Origin: Pararobbsia alpina_A
GTDB lineage: Bacteria; Pseudomonadota; Gammaproteobacteria; Burkholderiales; Burkholderiaceae
DNA: 64,000 nt
Assembly: GCF_965118125.1 (NCBI RefSeq)
Contig: NZ_OZ221287.1
Location: 2,728,001 to 2,792,000, forward strand
Reading direction: 5' to 3'
Shown: positions 37,254 to 45,600 of the stretch, in pieces
Position numbering within the stretch: the first letter of the stretch is position 1
Layout: each line of letters opens with the position of its first letter
The notes under the pieces: model-generated
What the model saw: the letters and a program-made list of their open reading frames with translations, nothing else
Databases searched by the model: none
What the model was told of the DNA's origin: nothing
Made by a program: the position numbers and the translations under genes

Positions 37254-37661
37254 ATGGCTACCGATCCAGCGATTGCAGACTGCAGAATGACACGATCAGT
37301 CTCCTATTTCCTCGTAGATGACGTGTTTGCGACCGCAGAGTTCTATCGTGATGTCCTGGGCTTTACCTTCGACGAGTTCTTTGGTGTCCCGCCAAGCTTT
37401 GTCATGGTCCAACGCGATGACGTGAACATCATGTTCCGGCAGGTGCGGCCACCGAGGACTCCGGTCGCGCGGCCCAATCGAACCGTCATGGACGAAACGT
37501 TTGATGTCTATGTCTACGTCTCGAACGTGGATCAACTCGCCGCGGATCTGCGCGCGAAGAAGGCCGATATTGTTGAAGGACCGGTTGACAGGATCTATGA
37601 CATGCGAGAGCTGCTCGTGCGCGATTGCAACGGATACGTCATCGCCTTCGGGCAGGGCTGA
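37254..37661 (+). CDS. VOC family (glyoxalase/bleomycin-resistance-like) protein
   Basis: A 135-residue protein with two beta-alpha-beta-beta-beta modules: TRSVSYFLVDDVFATAEFYRDVLGF and FDVYVYVSNVDQLAADLRAKKADIVEG, ending with YDMRELLVRDCNGYVIAFGQ. Candidate metal ligands (the final E in MRELLV) are visible, but the N-terminal His of true glyoxalase I is absent. Likely roles are binding or dismantling of a reactive small molecule. GGAGG precedes the start. Confidence 0.87.
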   Translation: MATDPAIADCRMTRSVSYFLVDDVFATAEFYRDVLGFTFDEFFGVPPSFVMVQRDDVNIMFRQVRPPRTPVARPNRTVMDETFDVYVYVSNVDQLAADLRAKKADIVEGPVDRIYDMRELLVRDCNGYVIAFGQG

Positions 37662-38022
37662 ATCCAGCGGCCCGTCGTAGATCGGTTCGATGAGCTGGGT
37701 TTTGCCCGCTGATGAACTTGCAAAGGCATCCCGAGCAAGCGACCAAATTGTCGAAGATTCGTCGTGCGAGGTTGACCGTCACTGGCCGAACCCAGAAGTT
37801 CGGCCACCGCGCGTCTGTACCCTACCTCTGGCCGATTGCGGCCTCTTGCCACGGACGACCGTCGATCCGTCGTGGCTGTTCAAATACAAAATCGCACCCG
37901 CCGAAACTCGTTGCGTACCCGCCCCTGGCGGTGCCGATTACGCGCGGTGCAGCCAGGCCTCCATCCGGCGCACGCAGAATGCATGGGCTATGATCGGCAG
38001 ACTGAAATACGCCTCCCTAGAA
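37662..38022 (+). other. Gene-poor stretch before the FMN reductase
   Basis: About 360 bp that are open in frame with the FMN reductase but lack homology I can see; no promoter stands out. It may be leader sequence or decayed coding DNA. Confidence 0.35.
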
Positions 38023-38559
38023 ATGATCCTCTTAAGCATTTCCGGCAGCTTGCGCTCAGCGTCGTCCAATACAAGTGCACTGAAAGCCGCTGCCATGCTC
38101 GCACCGCCGGGTGTCACAGTAGAAATCTACGACGGACTCGGAGAGCTACCCCACTTCAATCCGGATTTGGAAAATGATCTCCCCGCGCGCATTACTGATC
38201 TGCGTGCGCAAGTGGGGCGGGCTGATGGTCTGCTCATTTCTTGCCCGGAGTACGCTCGCGGCATTCCAGGCTCATTCAAAAACTTGCTTGACTGGCTTGT
38301 GGGTAGCTCGGAATTTCCGGGTAAGCCGATTGCGTTGATCAACACATCGCAACGAGCTTCGGATGCCCAAGCCGCTTTAAAGCTCGTCTTGCAGACGATG
38401 TCGGCGGTGCTCGTTCCGGATGCGTGCATCACCCTGCCCCTTTTGGGCAAACCGACCGACGCCGAGGGCATAGCGAACGACCCGATGAGTAGCGAAAGTT
38501 TGCGGGGCGCACTTCAGGCAATGATCGCGCACATTTCGGGAACGGCCTCGCCGCAATAG
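38023..38559 (+). CDS. NADPH-dependent FMN reductase family protein
   Basis: A 178-residue flavodoxin-like protein. The phosphate loop is ILLSISGSLRSASSN, with SCPEYARGIPGSFKNLLDWLVG at about 80-100, the standard NAD(P)H:FMN or azo/quinone reductase motif. These enzymes reduce flavin, quinone or chromate. The chosen ATG (38023) matches family N-termini; ATG 37990 would add 11 residues. Neither has a strong ribosome-binding site. Confidence 0.87.
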   Translation: MILLSISGSLRSASSNTSALKAAAMLAPPGVTVEIYDGLGELPHFNPDLENDLPARITDLRAQVGRADGLLISCPEYARGIPGSFKNLLDWLVGSSEFPGKPIALINTSQRASDAQAALKLVLQTMSAVLVPDACITLPLLGKPTDAEGIANDPMSSESLRGALQAMIAHISGTASPQ

Positions 38560-38574
38560 CGCCCACAAAAAGCG

Positions 38575-39027
38575 CTACACAGGCAGAGCTCGGTTGACGA
38601 TAACGCTCTTCATCACGAGTGTCGAAGTCAGTCGCAAGACACCGGGCAAGGCCGACAAGCTTCGGTCATAGAGCGCTTGAAAAGCGCTCAAATCTTGCGT
38701 GACGACGTGAAGCATGTAGTCCGGGTCTCCGAACAAGCGTTCGGCCCGGATGACTTCAGGGATGTCCGGTAGCGCAGATTCGAACTTCTTGACGCTCGCT
38801 TGATTGGCTTCCTTCAACGTCACGAATACGATGGTCGAGAACGTGAGGCCGACGGCGGCGGCACTGATTTCGGCGTGGTAACCAAGAATGACCCCCGCCT
38901 CTTCCAACGCTCGAACGCGGCGGTGACACGGCGACAGGCTCAATCCGACACGCTCGCCCAGTTCCGTGACCGACAAGCGCCCGTCCTGTTGTAATTCAGC
39001 AAGAATCTTGCGATCAATAGCATCCAT
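38575..39027 (-). CDS. Lrp/AsnC family transcriptional regulator
   Basis: A 150-residue regulator with an N-terminal helix-turn-helix (MDAIDRKILAELQQDGRLSV, ERVGLSLSPCHRRVRALEEAG) and a C-terminal RAM ligand-binding domain (VIRAERLFGDPDYMLHVVTQDL). It is divergent from a LysE-type exporter gene, the classic Lrp-exporter pairing, and probably induces export when an amino acid accumulates. Confidence 0.93.
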   Translation of the reverse strand: MDAIDRKILAELQQDGRLSVTELGERVGLSLSPCHRRVRALEEAGVILGYHAEISAAAVGLTFSTIVFVTLKEANQASVKKFESALPDIPEVIRAERLFGDPDYMLHVVTQDLSAFQALYDRSLSALPGVLRLTSTLVMKSVIVNRALPV

Positions 39028-39069
39028 TTGGAAGATGCTAGCTTAATTCCGAGTAGCTGCACAAGAAAA

Positions 39070-39084
39070 TGGAAGCACCTTCCA
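39070..39084. promoter_or_regulatory. Palindrome in the Lrp/LysE intergenic region
   Basis: TGGAAG-CAC-CTTCCA is a perfect 15-bp palindrome 43 bases from the Lrp start. A related TTGGAAG half-site overlaps the Lrp start codon region (about 39028-39034). Both could be Lrp binding sites. Confidence 0.6.
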
Positions 39085-39147
39085 ACGCCAAAACCGTATG
39101 ATTTTCCAGCGGCCAAACGGGCCGACTTGATTCATGGAGCGGCAGCT

Positions 39148-39774
39148 GTGGCAATTAGCATGTTGACGGCATTCTGGGTCGTCTCGTTCTCGTTGGTGAT
39201 GGTTCCAGGTGCGGACTGGGCCTATGCAATATCCGCGGGCATGCGAGAGCGCGCCATTGCACCGGCAATAGCGGGAATGCTTTGCGGCTATCTGATGATT
39301 ACCTTAGTGGTGGCGGCCGGGGTCGGCGCACTCGTCGCTAGCTATCCAGCGGTGCTGTCCGCTCTCACTTTCGTCGGCGCGGGTTATTTGCTCTGGCTTG
39401 GTATCAACATACTGATACGGCCATCGGTCCCATCAGCCGGCGAAACAGGGATGTCCAATACGAAGCGGGCGTGGCTTTTCCGAGGCTTTGCGATCAGCGG
39501 CGTCAATCCGAAGGCCCTCTTGTTGTTCCTGGCATTGCTGCCGCAGTTCACACGAACCGACGTCTCGTGGTCAATCTCGCGGCAAATCGGTGCGCTTGGA
39601 CTCGTGCAGATTCTGAACTGCGCAGTCGTCTATACGCTGGTTGCGGTTGGCTCGAAGTTCGTACTTCGTACCCGCCCGAGTATCGCGCGGAGAGTCAGCC
39701 AGTTCTCCGGAGTCGCGATGATCACCGTCGCTGTGCTGCTCTCAGCCGAGCAACTCATTGCTTTCCGTCATTGA
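39148..39774 (+). CDS. LysE/RhtB family amino-acid exporter
   Basis: A 208-residue membrane protein with about six helices. The family motif appears as FSLVMVPGADWAYAISAGMRERAIAPAIAG, and GVNPKALLLFLALLPQF is the second signature. It exports an amino acid or analogue. The GTG at 39148 is preferred because GGAG lies eight bases upstream; ATG 39160 is close behind and the frame is open to 39028. Its partner is the divergent Lrp-type regulator. Confidence 0.88.
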   Translation: MAISMLTAFWVVSFSLVMVPGADWAYAISAGMRERAIAPAIAGMLCGYLMITLVVAAGVGALVASYPAVLSALTFVGAGYLLWLGINILIRPSVPSAGETGMSNTKRAWLFRGFAISGVNPKALLLFLALLPQFTRTDVSWSISRQIGALGLVQILNCAVVYTLVAVGSKFVLRTRPSIARRVSQFSGVAMITVAVLLSAEQLIAFRH

Positions 39775-40114
39775 GCGAATCAACAACGCGAACTCAAGGG
39801 CAAAAGACGCAACGCCTCGCCCTTACCCACTTGCCCGCCGTGTTCCCACCTGCCTATCTCCCAACACGATTCTTTCAATCGTCCCGCTTTCGTGCCGGGA
39901 CGGTCTGCACTGCGTCGGAATATTGAGCGTTCTCAGGTGTTCTCCCTGTTAGCCGGATGCGTAGCGACCGGCAAGCCGTTGGCGCTGCGATCGCTCCGCC
40001 CCGGGCGGAGCCTGCGTGCGTTGCCAAGTCCGGCTCCGTGCCGACGAAGGCAACGCGCCGAGGCGGCACCCGCCAGGCCGGGTCGCATCCGCTCAACTTC
40101 ACAAGGAGAATCAA
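39775..40114 (+). other. Gap with a GC-rich hairpin
   Basis: A 340-bp stretch with no gene. GCTCCGCC-CCG-GGCGGAGC at 39993-40011 is a compact hairpin without a T-run. AAGGAGAA just before 40115 is the ribosome-binding site of the next gene. Confidence 0.4.
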
Positions 40115-41260
40115 ATGGGGTGGCTCAATACGCTCAACCGGAGCGACTTCGACAAGAAGGCAAAGAAGCCGGCCAGTATGGCCGGTCTTGAAGTCGCACC
40201 GTCGACGACGCTGTTTCAGAGCGGCTTATCCGGCAACGCCATGGATCTCACCCGTCATCATGTGATTCCGCACACGCTGTTGATCAACGCCTGGGAACAC
40301 GCCGTGACCAAGCAGCACAGAACTGTGATCGACGCATTGACAGTCTGGGCAGGCATGACGCCCTCAACCGACCTGCCCGCCTCGTTCACAGCGGTCACCC
40401 CCGATCCTCAGATCGTGCTGCGGCGCGTCGCATGGAATCCGTTCAACATCGTGTACGGGCCGCTCGGCGAACACCGCGTCGACGATCCGGGCTCGGACTT
40501 CGATCACTTCGAGTTCCGTGTGCTGACTCCGGCGAATCCTGGGGGTACTGCCACGCCGCAACAACTCAAAGACGAAACGCTGGCGCGCGCGGATTTCAAC
40601 CGTCATTTCGGCATGCTTCGGCGGATTTACAACCTGATTGTTCGCTATGTCAAAGATGACGTGTCCAGTCAGGACATCGAAAGCCTTTGCACATTGCTGC
40701 GCTCCGATCTGCCGGCGCGCTATCCGAGTCTGAATGCGGTTCTCAACAAAAGCAAAAGCACCAACAAAGCCCTGCTTTCACCGGATTTGTGGGCGAACTA
40801 TTCAACCGATCCCAACGTGGCACCGGAAGCTGACTTCGCCACCGCCGCAGCAAGAGCGCAGAAATTTTCACGGGCCACGGCGGTCGTCGTGCCGTGGAAC
40901 GCAACGAGCTGGCTGCCCGAACCCGACCCTGTGTTGCCGCTGGACGCGCCTCTGCGGATGGACGATGCGTCGGTATGGCAGAGCCCGGGCGATTTGCCGA
41001 CCAACGCGCGTCGTGTCACCGACCTCGACATGTCGGGTTTGGCCGACGCGGCACTGCGCGTGAGGATTGTTGCGGCCGCGCGAGAGTCGGGCAAGCGAAC
41101 CGGCCTCGCACAACTGTCAGGGCCACAAGGGACATTGGAAGGTTACGCGCGAACCATTGCCTCTGAGTTGGGCAAGCTCAACCGGGATGGCTATAACTTC
41201 AAGATCCTCGCGACATTCGGCGTTCATCCTTCTCCGCAACTGTCGTTTTACGACGCGTAG
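40115..41260 (+). CDS. Uncharacterised protein with an HH-type nuclease-like motif
   Basis: A 381-residue soluble protein that I do not recognise as a whole. Residues 45-60 read LTRHHVIPHTLLINAW, which resembles the His-His start of HNH/AHH-type nuclease domains. It is followed by WNPFNIVYGP and RVDDPGSDFDHFEF, which could supply the Asn and further His. The C-terminal 200 residues have no known fold signals. It has no signal peptide and a very good ribosome-binding site (AAGGAG). It might be a nuclease-type effector, but no immunity gene or secretion marker is adjacent, so this stays tentative. Confidence 0.6.
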   Translation: MGWLNTLNRSDFDKKAKKPASMAGLEVAPSTTLFQSGLSGNAMDLTRHHVIPHTLLINAWEHAVTKQHRTVIDALTVWAGMTPSTDLPASFTAVTPDPQIVLRRVAWNPFNIVYGPLGEHRVDDPGSDFDHFEFRVLTPANPGGTATPQQLKDETLARADFNRHFGMLRRIYNLIVRYVKDDVSSQDIESLCTLLRSDLPARYPSLNAVLNKSKSTNKALLSPDLWANYSTDPNVAPEADFATAAARAQKFSRATAVVVPWNATSWLPEPDPVLPLDAPLRMDDASVWQSPGDLPTNARRVTDLDMSGLADAALRVRIVAAARESGKRTGLAQLSGPQGTLEGYARTIASELGKLNRDGYNFKILATFGVHPSPQLSFYDA

Positions 41261-41383
41261 CGCGCGAAGCCGCCAATCGCACCTGCGCGCGGGAAACACT
41301 CAGCGAGCCCTCTACCGATGAAGCGTCGCCCATCGTTGCAAGCCATGTCCTGGACTCCAACGAGGGGCGTTCGCAAGCCAGTC

Positions 41384-43885
41384 TCACTCCGTCATCAACA
41401 ACCGTTGCGCTTCCCTGTTGAGTTCGTTGAAGTCCGCTTTCTCGACCGTGACCGCCACGCCATAAATCGTGCCGCCCTGGAATCTCGCGGGCGATTTATA
41501 GAGTTTGCTGACCGCGTCACCACTGTCGTAGCCCACACATAAGCCATCGCCCGCCAGCGTGAACTTGCCCGGCTGCGCTCTCATGGGTCCTTCTGCCACA
41601 ACCTTGTCATCGATATAGAGCTTCGTGTGACCCAGCGACTCTCCATGTTCACCCGCTTTATCCCGCGTGAATTCGACGCCGATCGTGTGCTTGCCCGGTG
41701 CGAGGTTCACGTTCGAAACGAAGTCCTGCTCGGGTGGAATACCCAGGAAGTTGTAGACGTAGTGGACCTTGCCGTCCTTCAGAAAGAGCGAGTGACCGCC
41801 AAAACGCGAACCATGCGCGAAGATCACGCCCGATGCCTTGGCATCCTTGATGTCGATGTTGGCGAGAATCTTGTACGACCGGTTTCGGATATTGACCGCC
41901 ACAGCTTCAGGAACCGGGGCCGTGTTCGGGTAGTAGATGTATCGTTCATGCGCCGGTTCGTCACTCGGCCGGCTTAGCCCCAGCAGTTCGACCGCAGACC
42001 GGTCGTCGAGCGGGAGCACATGATTCTTGTTAGCTTCATCAAACCAGGCCTGAACCAGTTCCTTGACCTTGTCCGGGTACTGCTTTGACAAGTCTTGAGA
42101 CTCCGATCGGTCGACATCCACGTGATAGAGCTCCCAGGCGTCCTGGTCGAACTTGCCTCTGCCGGTCAGAGGCGCGTGCACCGAAGCGACCTTCCAGCCA
42201 TCCTTCCAGAGGCCACGTGTGCCGAGCATCTCGTAGTACTGGATATGTTTGTGCGTGGGGTCATCCGGCTTTGCATCGAACGTGTACACCATCGACACGC
42301 CACTGAGCGGGTACTGCTCAACGCCGTGATACACCGACGGCATCTGCAGCCCCGATATTTCGAGGATCGTCGGAACGATATCGGTCGAGTGGTGATACTG
42401 ATTGCGCACCTCGCCTCGCGCCTTGATCCCCTTGGGCCAGGAGATCACCAACGGGTCCGCCGTGCCGCCGGCGAACTGCGAATAGCGCTTGAACATCTGG
42501 AACGGCGTCGAGAATGCAACGGCCCATCCGGTCGGATAGTGTTCGTAGGTATTGGGGCCGCCGAGTTCGTTGATGTGCTTCATGTTCTCCGTGATGGAGT
42601 CCGGATAGCCGTTGAAGAACTTGTTTTCATTGACGGAGCCGTCGGGTCCCCCTTCCCCCGATGCACCATTGTCGGCAGCGTAGAACACGACGGTGTTGTC
42701 GAGTTGACCCGTTTCCTGCAGATAGTCGATGACCCGGCCGACTTGCGCGTCGGTGTACTCGGAGAAGCCGGCATAGACTTCGGCCAGACGCGAGAACAGC
42801 TTCTTCTCATCGGGTGACAGCGTGTTCCAGGGGCGCACGTTGTCCGCGGGGTTGGCGACGTCCTGGGGAAGCGGGTTGATCGGGGTGAGTTGCGTGCCTT
42901 GAGGAAGAATGCCCTTGGCAATCATCCGTTGAAGGACCCAGGTCCTGTAAGCCTCATAGCCGTCGTCAAACTTGCCTTTGTACTTGGCGATATAGTCGGC
43001 CGGTGCCTGATGCGGAGCGTGATTCGCACCCGGACAAAACCACATGAACCACGGTCTCGATGGATTCGTCGCCTTGAGGTCGCGCAGCATCTGTATCGCG
43101 TGATCGGCGAGATCCTTGGAGAGATGGTAGCCCTGCTCAGGGCCATAGGCCTGATCGGTGAAGTGATTGTCTTCGACCAGATCCGGATACCACTGGTTGG
43201 TTTCTCCGCCCAGAAAGCCATAGAAGCGGTCGAAGCCCTTCTGCAATGGCCATTGTTTGCGTGTCGCACCCGATGCGACGTCCTGCTCCGCGACGTTATG
43301 GTTCTTGCCGATCCAAAGCGTGCTCCAGCCGCCGTCCTGCAGAATTTGACCGATCGTCGCAGCCTGATCGGGAAGACGTCCCGTCGAACCCGGAAAGCCA
43401 CTGGCCGATTCCGTGATGGACGCCATGCCGTTCAGATGATGATTGCGACCTGTCAGGATGGTCGAGCGTGATGGCGAGCACAGTGCGGGGGTATGCCATT
43501 GGGTATAGGTCAAGCCATTGGCCGCGAGCCGATCGAGCGTCGGCATATTGATGCGGCCGCCATAGGGCGACCACGCCGCGAGTCCCGTGTCGTCGTAGTA
43601 GATGATCAGGAAATTCGGCGCGCCGTCGGGTGCTTTCTTCGGGGTAAAAGGTGTCCAATCCGATTTCGAATTCCGAACGTCGAGATTGATCGTCCCGTTG
43701 AATCCCGGAACGTACTTGATGTTGGCGGGTGGCTGGGGTGGATCAGACAGGACAAGGCCAACCGACGAAGCGGGAGGATTGCTGACGCCCACTGCCCCGC
43801 TCTGTTGTGCTGACACAGACTGCCCGCCGATCCCAACGACGAAAAAGGCCAAGACGATTTGCGCACGAAGCAGAGTGTGTCTCAT
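41384..43885 (-). CDS. Exported arylsulfatase (type I sulfatase)
   Basis: An 833-residue periplasmic sulfatase with a signal peptide of about 26 residues (VVGIGGQSVSA). The formylglycine motif is CSPSRSTILTG with C136, so it needs a formylglycine-generating enzyme not found in this window. Metal-binding DDTG (98-101) and WFMWFCPGANHAPHQAP are present. The C-terminal 200 residues form a beta-rich domain usual in large sulfatases. It hydrolyses sulfate esters, probably to scavenge sulfur. The start follows GGGAG; an upstream extension lacks signal character. Confidence 0.92.
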   Translation of the reverse strand: MRHTLLRAQIVLAFFVVGIGGQSVSAQQSGAVGVSNPPASSVGLVLSDPPQPPANIKYVPGFNGTINLDVRNSKSDWTPFTPKKAPDGAPNFLIIYYDDTGLAAWSPYGGRINMPTLDRLAANGLTYTQWHTPALCSPSRSTILTGRNHHLNGMASITESASGFPGSTGRLPDQAATIGQILQDGGWSTLWIGKNHNVAEQDVASGATRKQWPLQKGFDRFYGFLGGETNQWYPDLVEDNHFTDQAYGPEQGYHLSKDLADHAIQMLRDLKATNPSRPWFMWFCPGANHAPHQAPADYIAKYKGKFDDGYEAYRTWVLQRMIAKGILPQGTQLTPINPLPQDVANPADNVRPWNTLSPDEKKLFSRLAEVYAGFSEYTDAQVGRVIDYLQETGQLDNTVVFYAADNGASGEGGPDGSVNENKFFNGYPDSITENMKHINELGGPNTYEHYPTGWAVAFSTPFQMFKRYSQFAGGTADPLVISWPKGIKARGEVRNQYHHSTDIVPTILEISGLQMPSVYHGVEQYPLSGVSMVYTFDAKPDDPTHKHIQYYEMLGTRGLWKDGWKVASVHAPLTGRGKFDQDAWELYHVDVDRSESQDLSKQYPDKVKELVQAWFDEANKNHVLPLDDRSAVELLGLSRPSDEPAHERYIYYPNTAPVPEAVAVNIRNRSYKILANIDIKDAKASGVIFAHGSRFGGHSLFLKDGKVHYVYNFLGIPPEQDFVSNVNLAPGKHTIGVEFTRDKAGEHGESLGHTKLYIDDKVVAEGPMRAQPGKFTLAGDGLCVGYDSGDAVSKLYKSPARFQGGTIYGVAVTVEKADFNELNREAQRLLMTE

Positions 43886-44084
43886 CGTATCGCTCCCTAG
43901 AGCATGGCTTTGCGTCAATGCCATCGAGAACGCGAGGCATCCATCGCATGACTCGATTCTAGGTACCGTCGTCCGGCACGACGTAGTGCGCGCGCTTCTA
44001 TCGAATAGTGCGCAAACACTGATCATGGTCTCGTTTAGCGGACGTCATATCCAGGATGGCGACGGGCCGACCGCCAGCGTCGTC

Positions 44085-44768
44085 TCACGCAAATGCTGGT
44101 TGGCTCTTGACGCTCGGGCGCGCACGCATCCTCTCGTACCAGCTGATCAGCGCTGCGCACTCTTCGGGCACCGGCAGCTTCACGATCGATGCAAAAATCA
44201 GGCCGCCGATCACAGTGATATCCGCCATCGAAAACGCGTCGCCCGCGACAAACGGCTGGCTTTCGAGAACACCATCGAAGTACCGCATGCCTCTGAGCGC
44301 TTTGTCGCGTTGCCGAATGCCCCATTCGCGGTTCTGATAGAGCTCGACTTCAGGTCCAAGCCCCGGCGTGGCGTGATGGAAATAAACGCTGATGGGATCG
44401 AGCAACTCCAGTTCCGCGCGCTTGCTCATCATGTGGATCACGCCCTTTTCGAGCGGTGTCCTTCCCGTCAACGTGGGTACACCATCGAGCGCGTCGAGGT
44501 ATTCGGTAATGGCCGTGCATTCGGCGATGCAGGTGCCATCACCCAACTCCAGCACTGGCAAGGTGCCGGAGTAGTTTTTCGTCGAAATGAACTCGGGCCG
44601 CTTGTGGTCGCCTTTGTAAAGATCGACGAAGACGAATTCCGCGTGCGATAGCAGGCTCTTCTCGGCCAACGCGATACGCACGCGTGTCGGGTAAGGCCCC
44701 GTCGGAAAATCGTAAATCGTCATGTTCGGGAACCGAGCGACGTCGGAACGCGTGACGCTGGATGCCAT
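44085..44768 (-). CDS. Glutathione S-transferase family protein
   Basis: A 227-residue GST. The N-terminal domain contains MTIYDFPTGPYPTRVRIALAEK, and the glutathione-binding loop TLPVLELGDGTCIAECTAITEYLD carries the cis-Pro and an EC in the ES position. The C-terminal domain has FVAGDAFSMADITVIGGLIFA. The start at 44768 has GGAG eight bases upstream; ATG at codon 16 is an alternative. It is divergent from the DUF2867 gene across a gap with a TetR-like operator. Confidence 0.9.
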   Translation of the reverse strand: MASSVTRSDVARFPNMTIYDFPTGPYPTRVRIALAEKSLLSHAEFVFVDLYKGDHKRPEFISTKNYSGTLPVLELGDGTCIAECTAITEYLDALDGVPTLTGRTPLEKGVIHMMSKRAELELLDPISVYFHHATPGLGPEVELYQNREWGIRQRDKALRGMRYFDGVLESQPFVAGDAFSMADITVIGGLIFASIVKLPVPEECAALISWYERMRARPSVKSQPAFA

Positions 44769-44837
44769 GCTTGTTTCTCCATTGGGATGTGACTCGTTGA
44801 CGAAAGGCGTGCGAAAGCGTTACCGGCTCTTTCTACC

Positions 44838-44851
44838 TAACGTTTGTTAGA
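44838..44851. promoter_or_regulatory. TetR-type palindrome
   Basis: CTAAC-GTTT-GTTAG is a perfect 14-bp palindrome 70 bases upstream of the GST start. It resembles operators of TetR-family repressors. No TetR gene lies in the vicinity. Confidence 0.55.
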
Positions 44852-45031
44852 TTTACGATAGAGGGTATGCTTTGACATGTCAACAGGTGTTCCAGCCCGT
44901 GGAGACGGTAGCAATGAAAGATGTTTTGGGCTTAAGCTCCGGACAGCGCATCCTGGTGGCCGCCACAGAGATGCGCAGGTGCACGGCTACGGCGGATGTT
45001 GACCATTCAATTGTCACCATGGTGACCGCAC

Positions 45032-45547
45032 ATGGATCGCTATCCGAAGATCGAGCAGTTGGATTTGCCGCCGGGCTCGAGGCTCAGTTCATCGTATGAC
45101 CGAGCCGATTTCGCGGACGCGTTTTCGGTGGATCTGCCAGGCAATGCCTGCCACGACGCACAGTCGCTTGCGCGACACATCTTTGCCAGGCAGCCCGGGT
45201 GGATTCCGATGCTGCTGAACATTCGGGACATGCTCGTGCGGCCGTTCGGCCTGAAGACCGCCGCCGAACTCACGCACTCAGAAGGCGATCGAATCAGCCT
45301 GTTTCGCGTGTTCGAACGCCATGACGACGAGATCGTGCTCGGCGAAGACGACACGCATCTGAACTTCCGCGTGTCGGTCCTGGTTCAGCCGTTATCACAA
45401 GGCCACCGTCGCCTCATCGTGACGACGCTGGTGTTCTACAACCGAACGCTCGGACGCGCCTACATCACCCTCATCGCGCCCTTTCATCGGGCCGTCGTAC
45501 GCGCATCGCTCGATCGGGCACAGCGGCTCGGATGGCCTCCCGCATGA
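45032..45547 (+). CDS. DUF2867 domain-containing protein
   Basis: A 171-residue cytosolic protein matching DUF2867. Characteristic pieces are YDRADFADAFSVDLPG near the start, NIRDMLVRPFGLKTA, and DDTHLNFRVSVLVQP followed by RLIVTTLVFYNRTLGRAYITLIAPFHRAVVRASL. Its function is unknown. DUF2867 domains are also found fused to SDR-like proteins, suggesting lipid or small-molecule binding. The ribosome-binding site is poor. Confidence 0.85.
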   Translation: MDRYPKIEQLDLPPGSRLSSSYDRADFADAFSVDLPGNACHDAQSLARHIFARQPGWIPMLLNIRDMLVRPFGLKTAAELTHSEGDRISLFRVFERHDDEIVLGEDDTHLNFRVSVLVQPLSQGHRRLIVTTLVFYNRTLGRAYITLIAPFHRAVVRASLDRAQRLGWPPA

Positions 45548-45600
45548 CGAAGATCCACCGCGCCGGCGCGGAGCCGGCTCGGTGGACCTGACTGCCTCTG

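Noticed and set aside
37712..37993. 93-codon frame between the VOC and FMN reductase genes
   Set aside because: Basic product without homology and without a ribosome-binding site.
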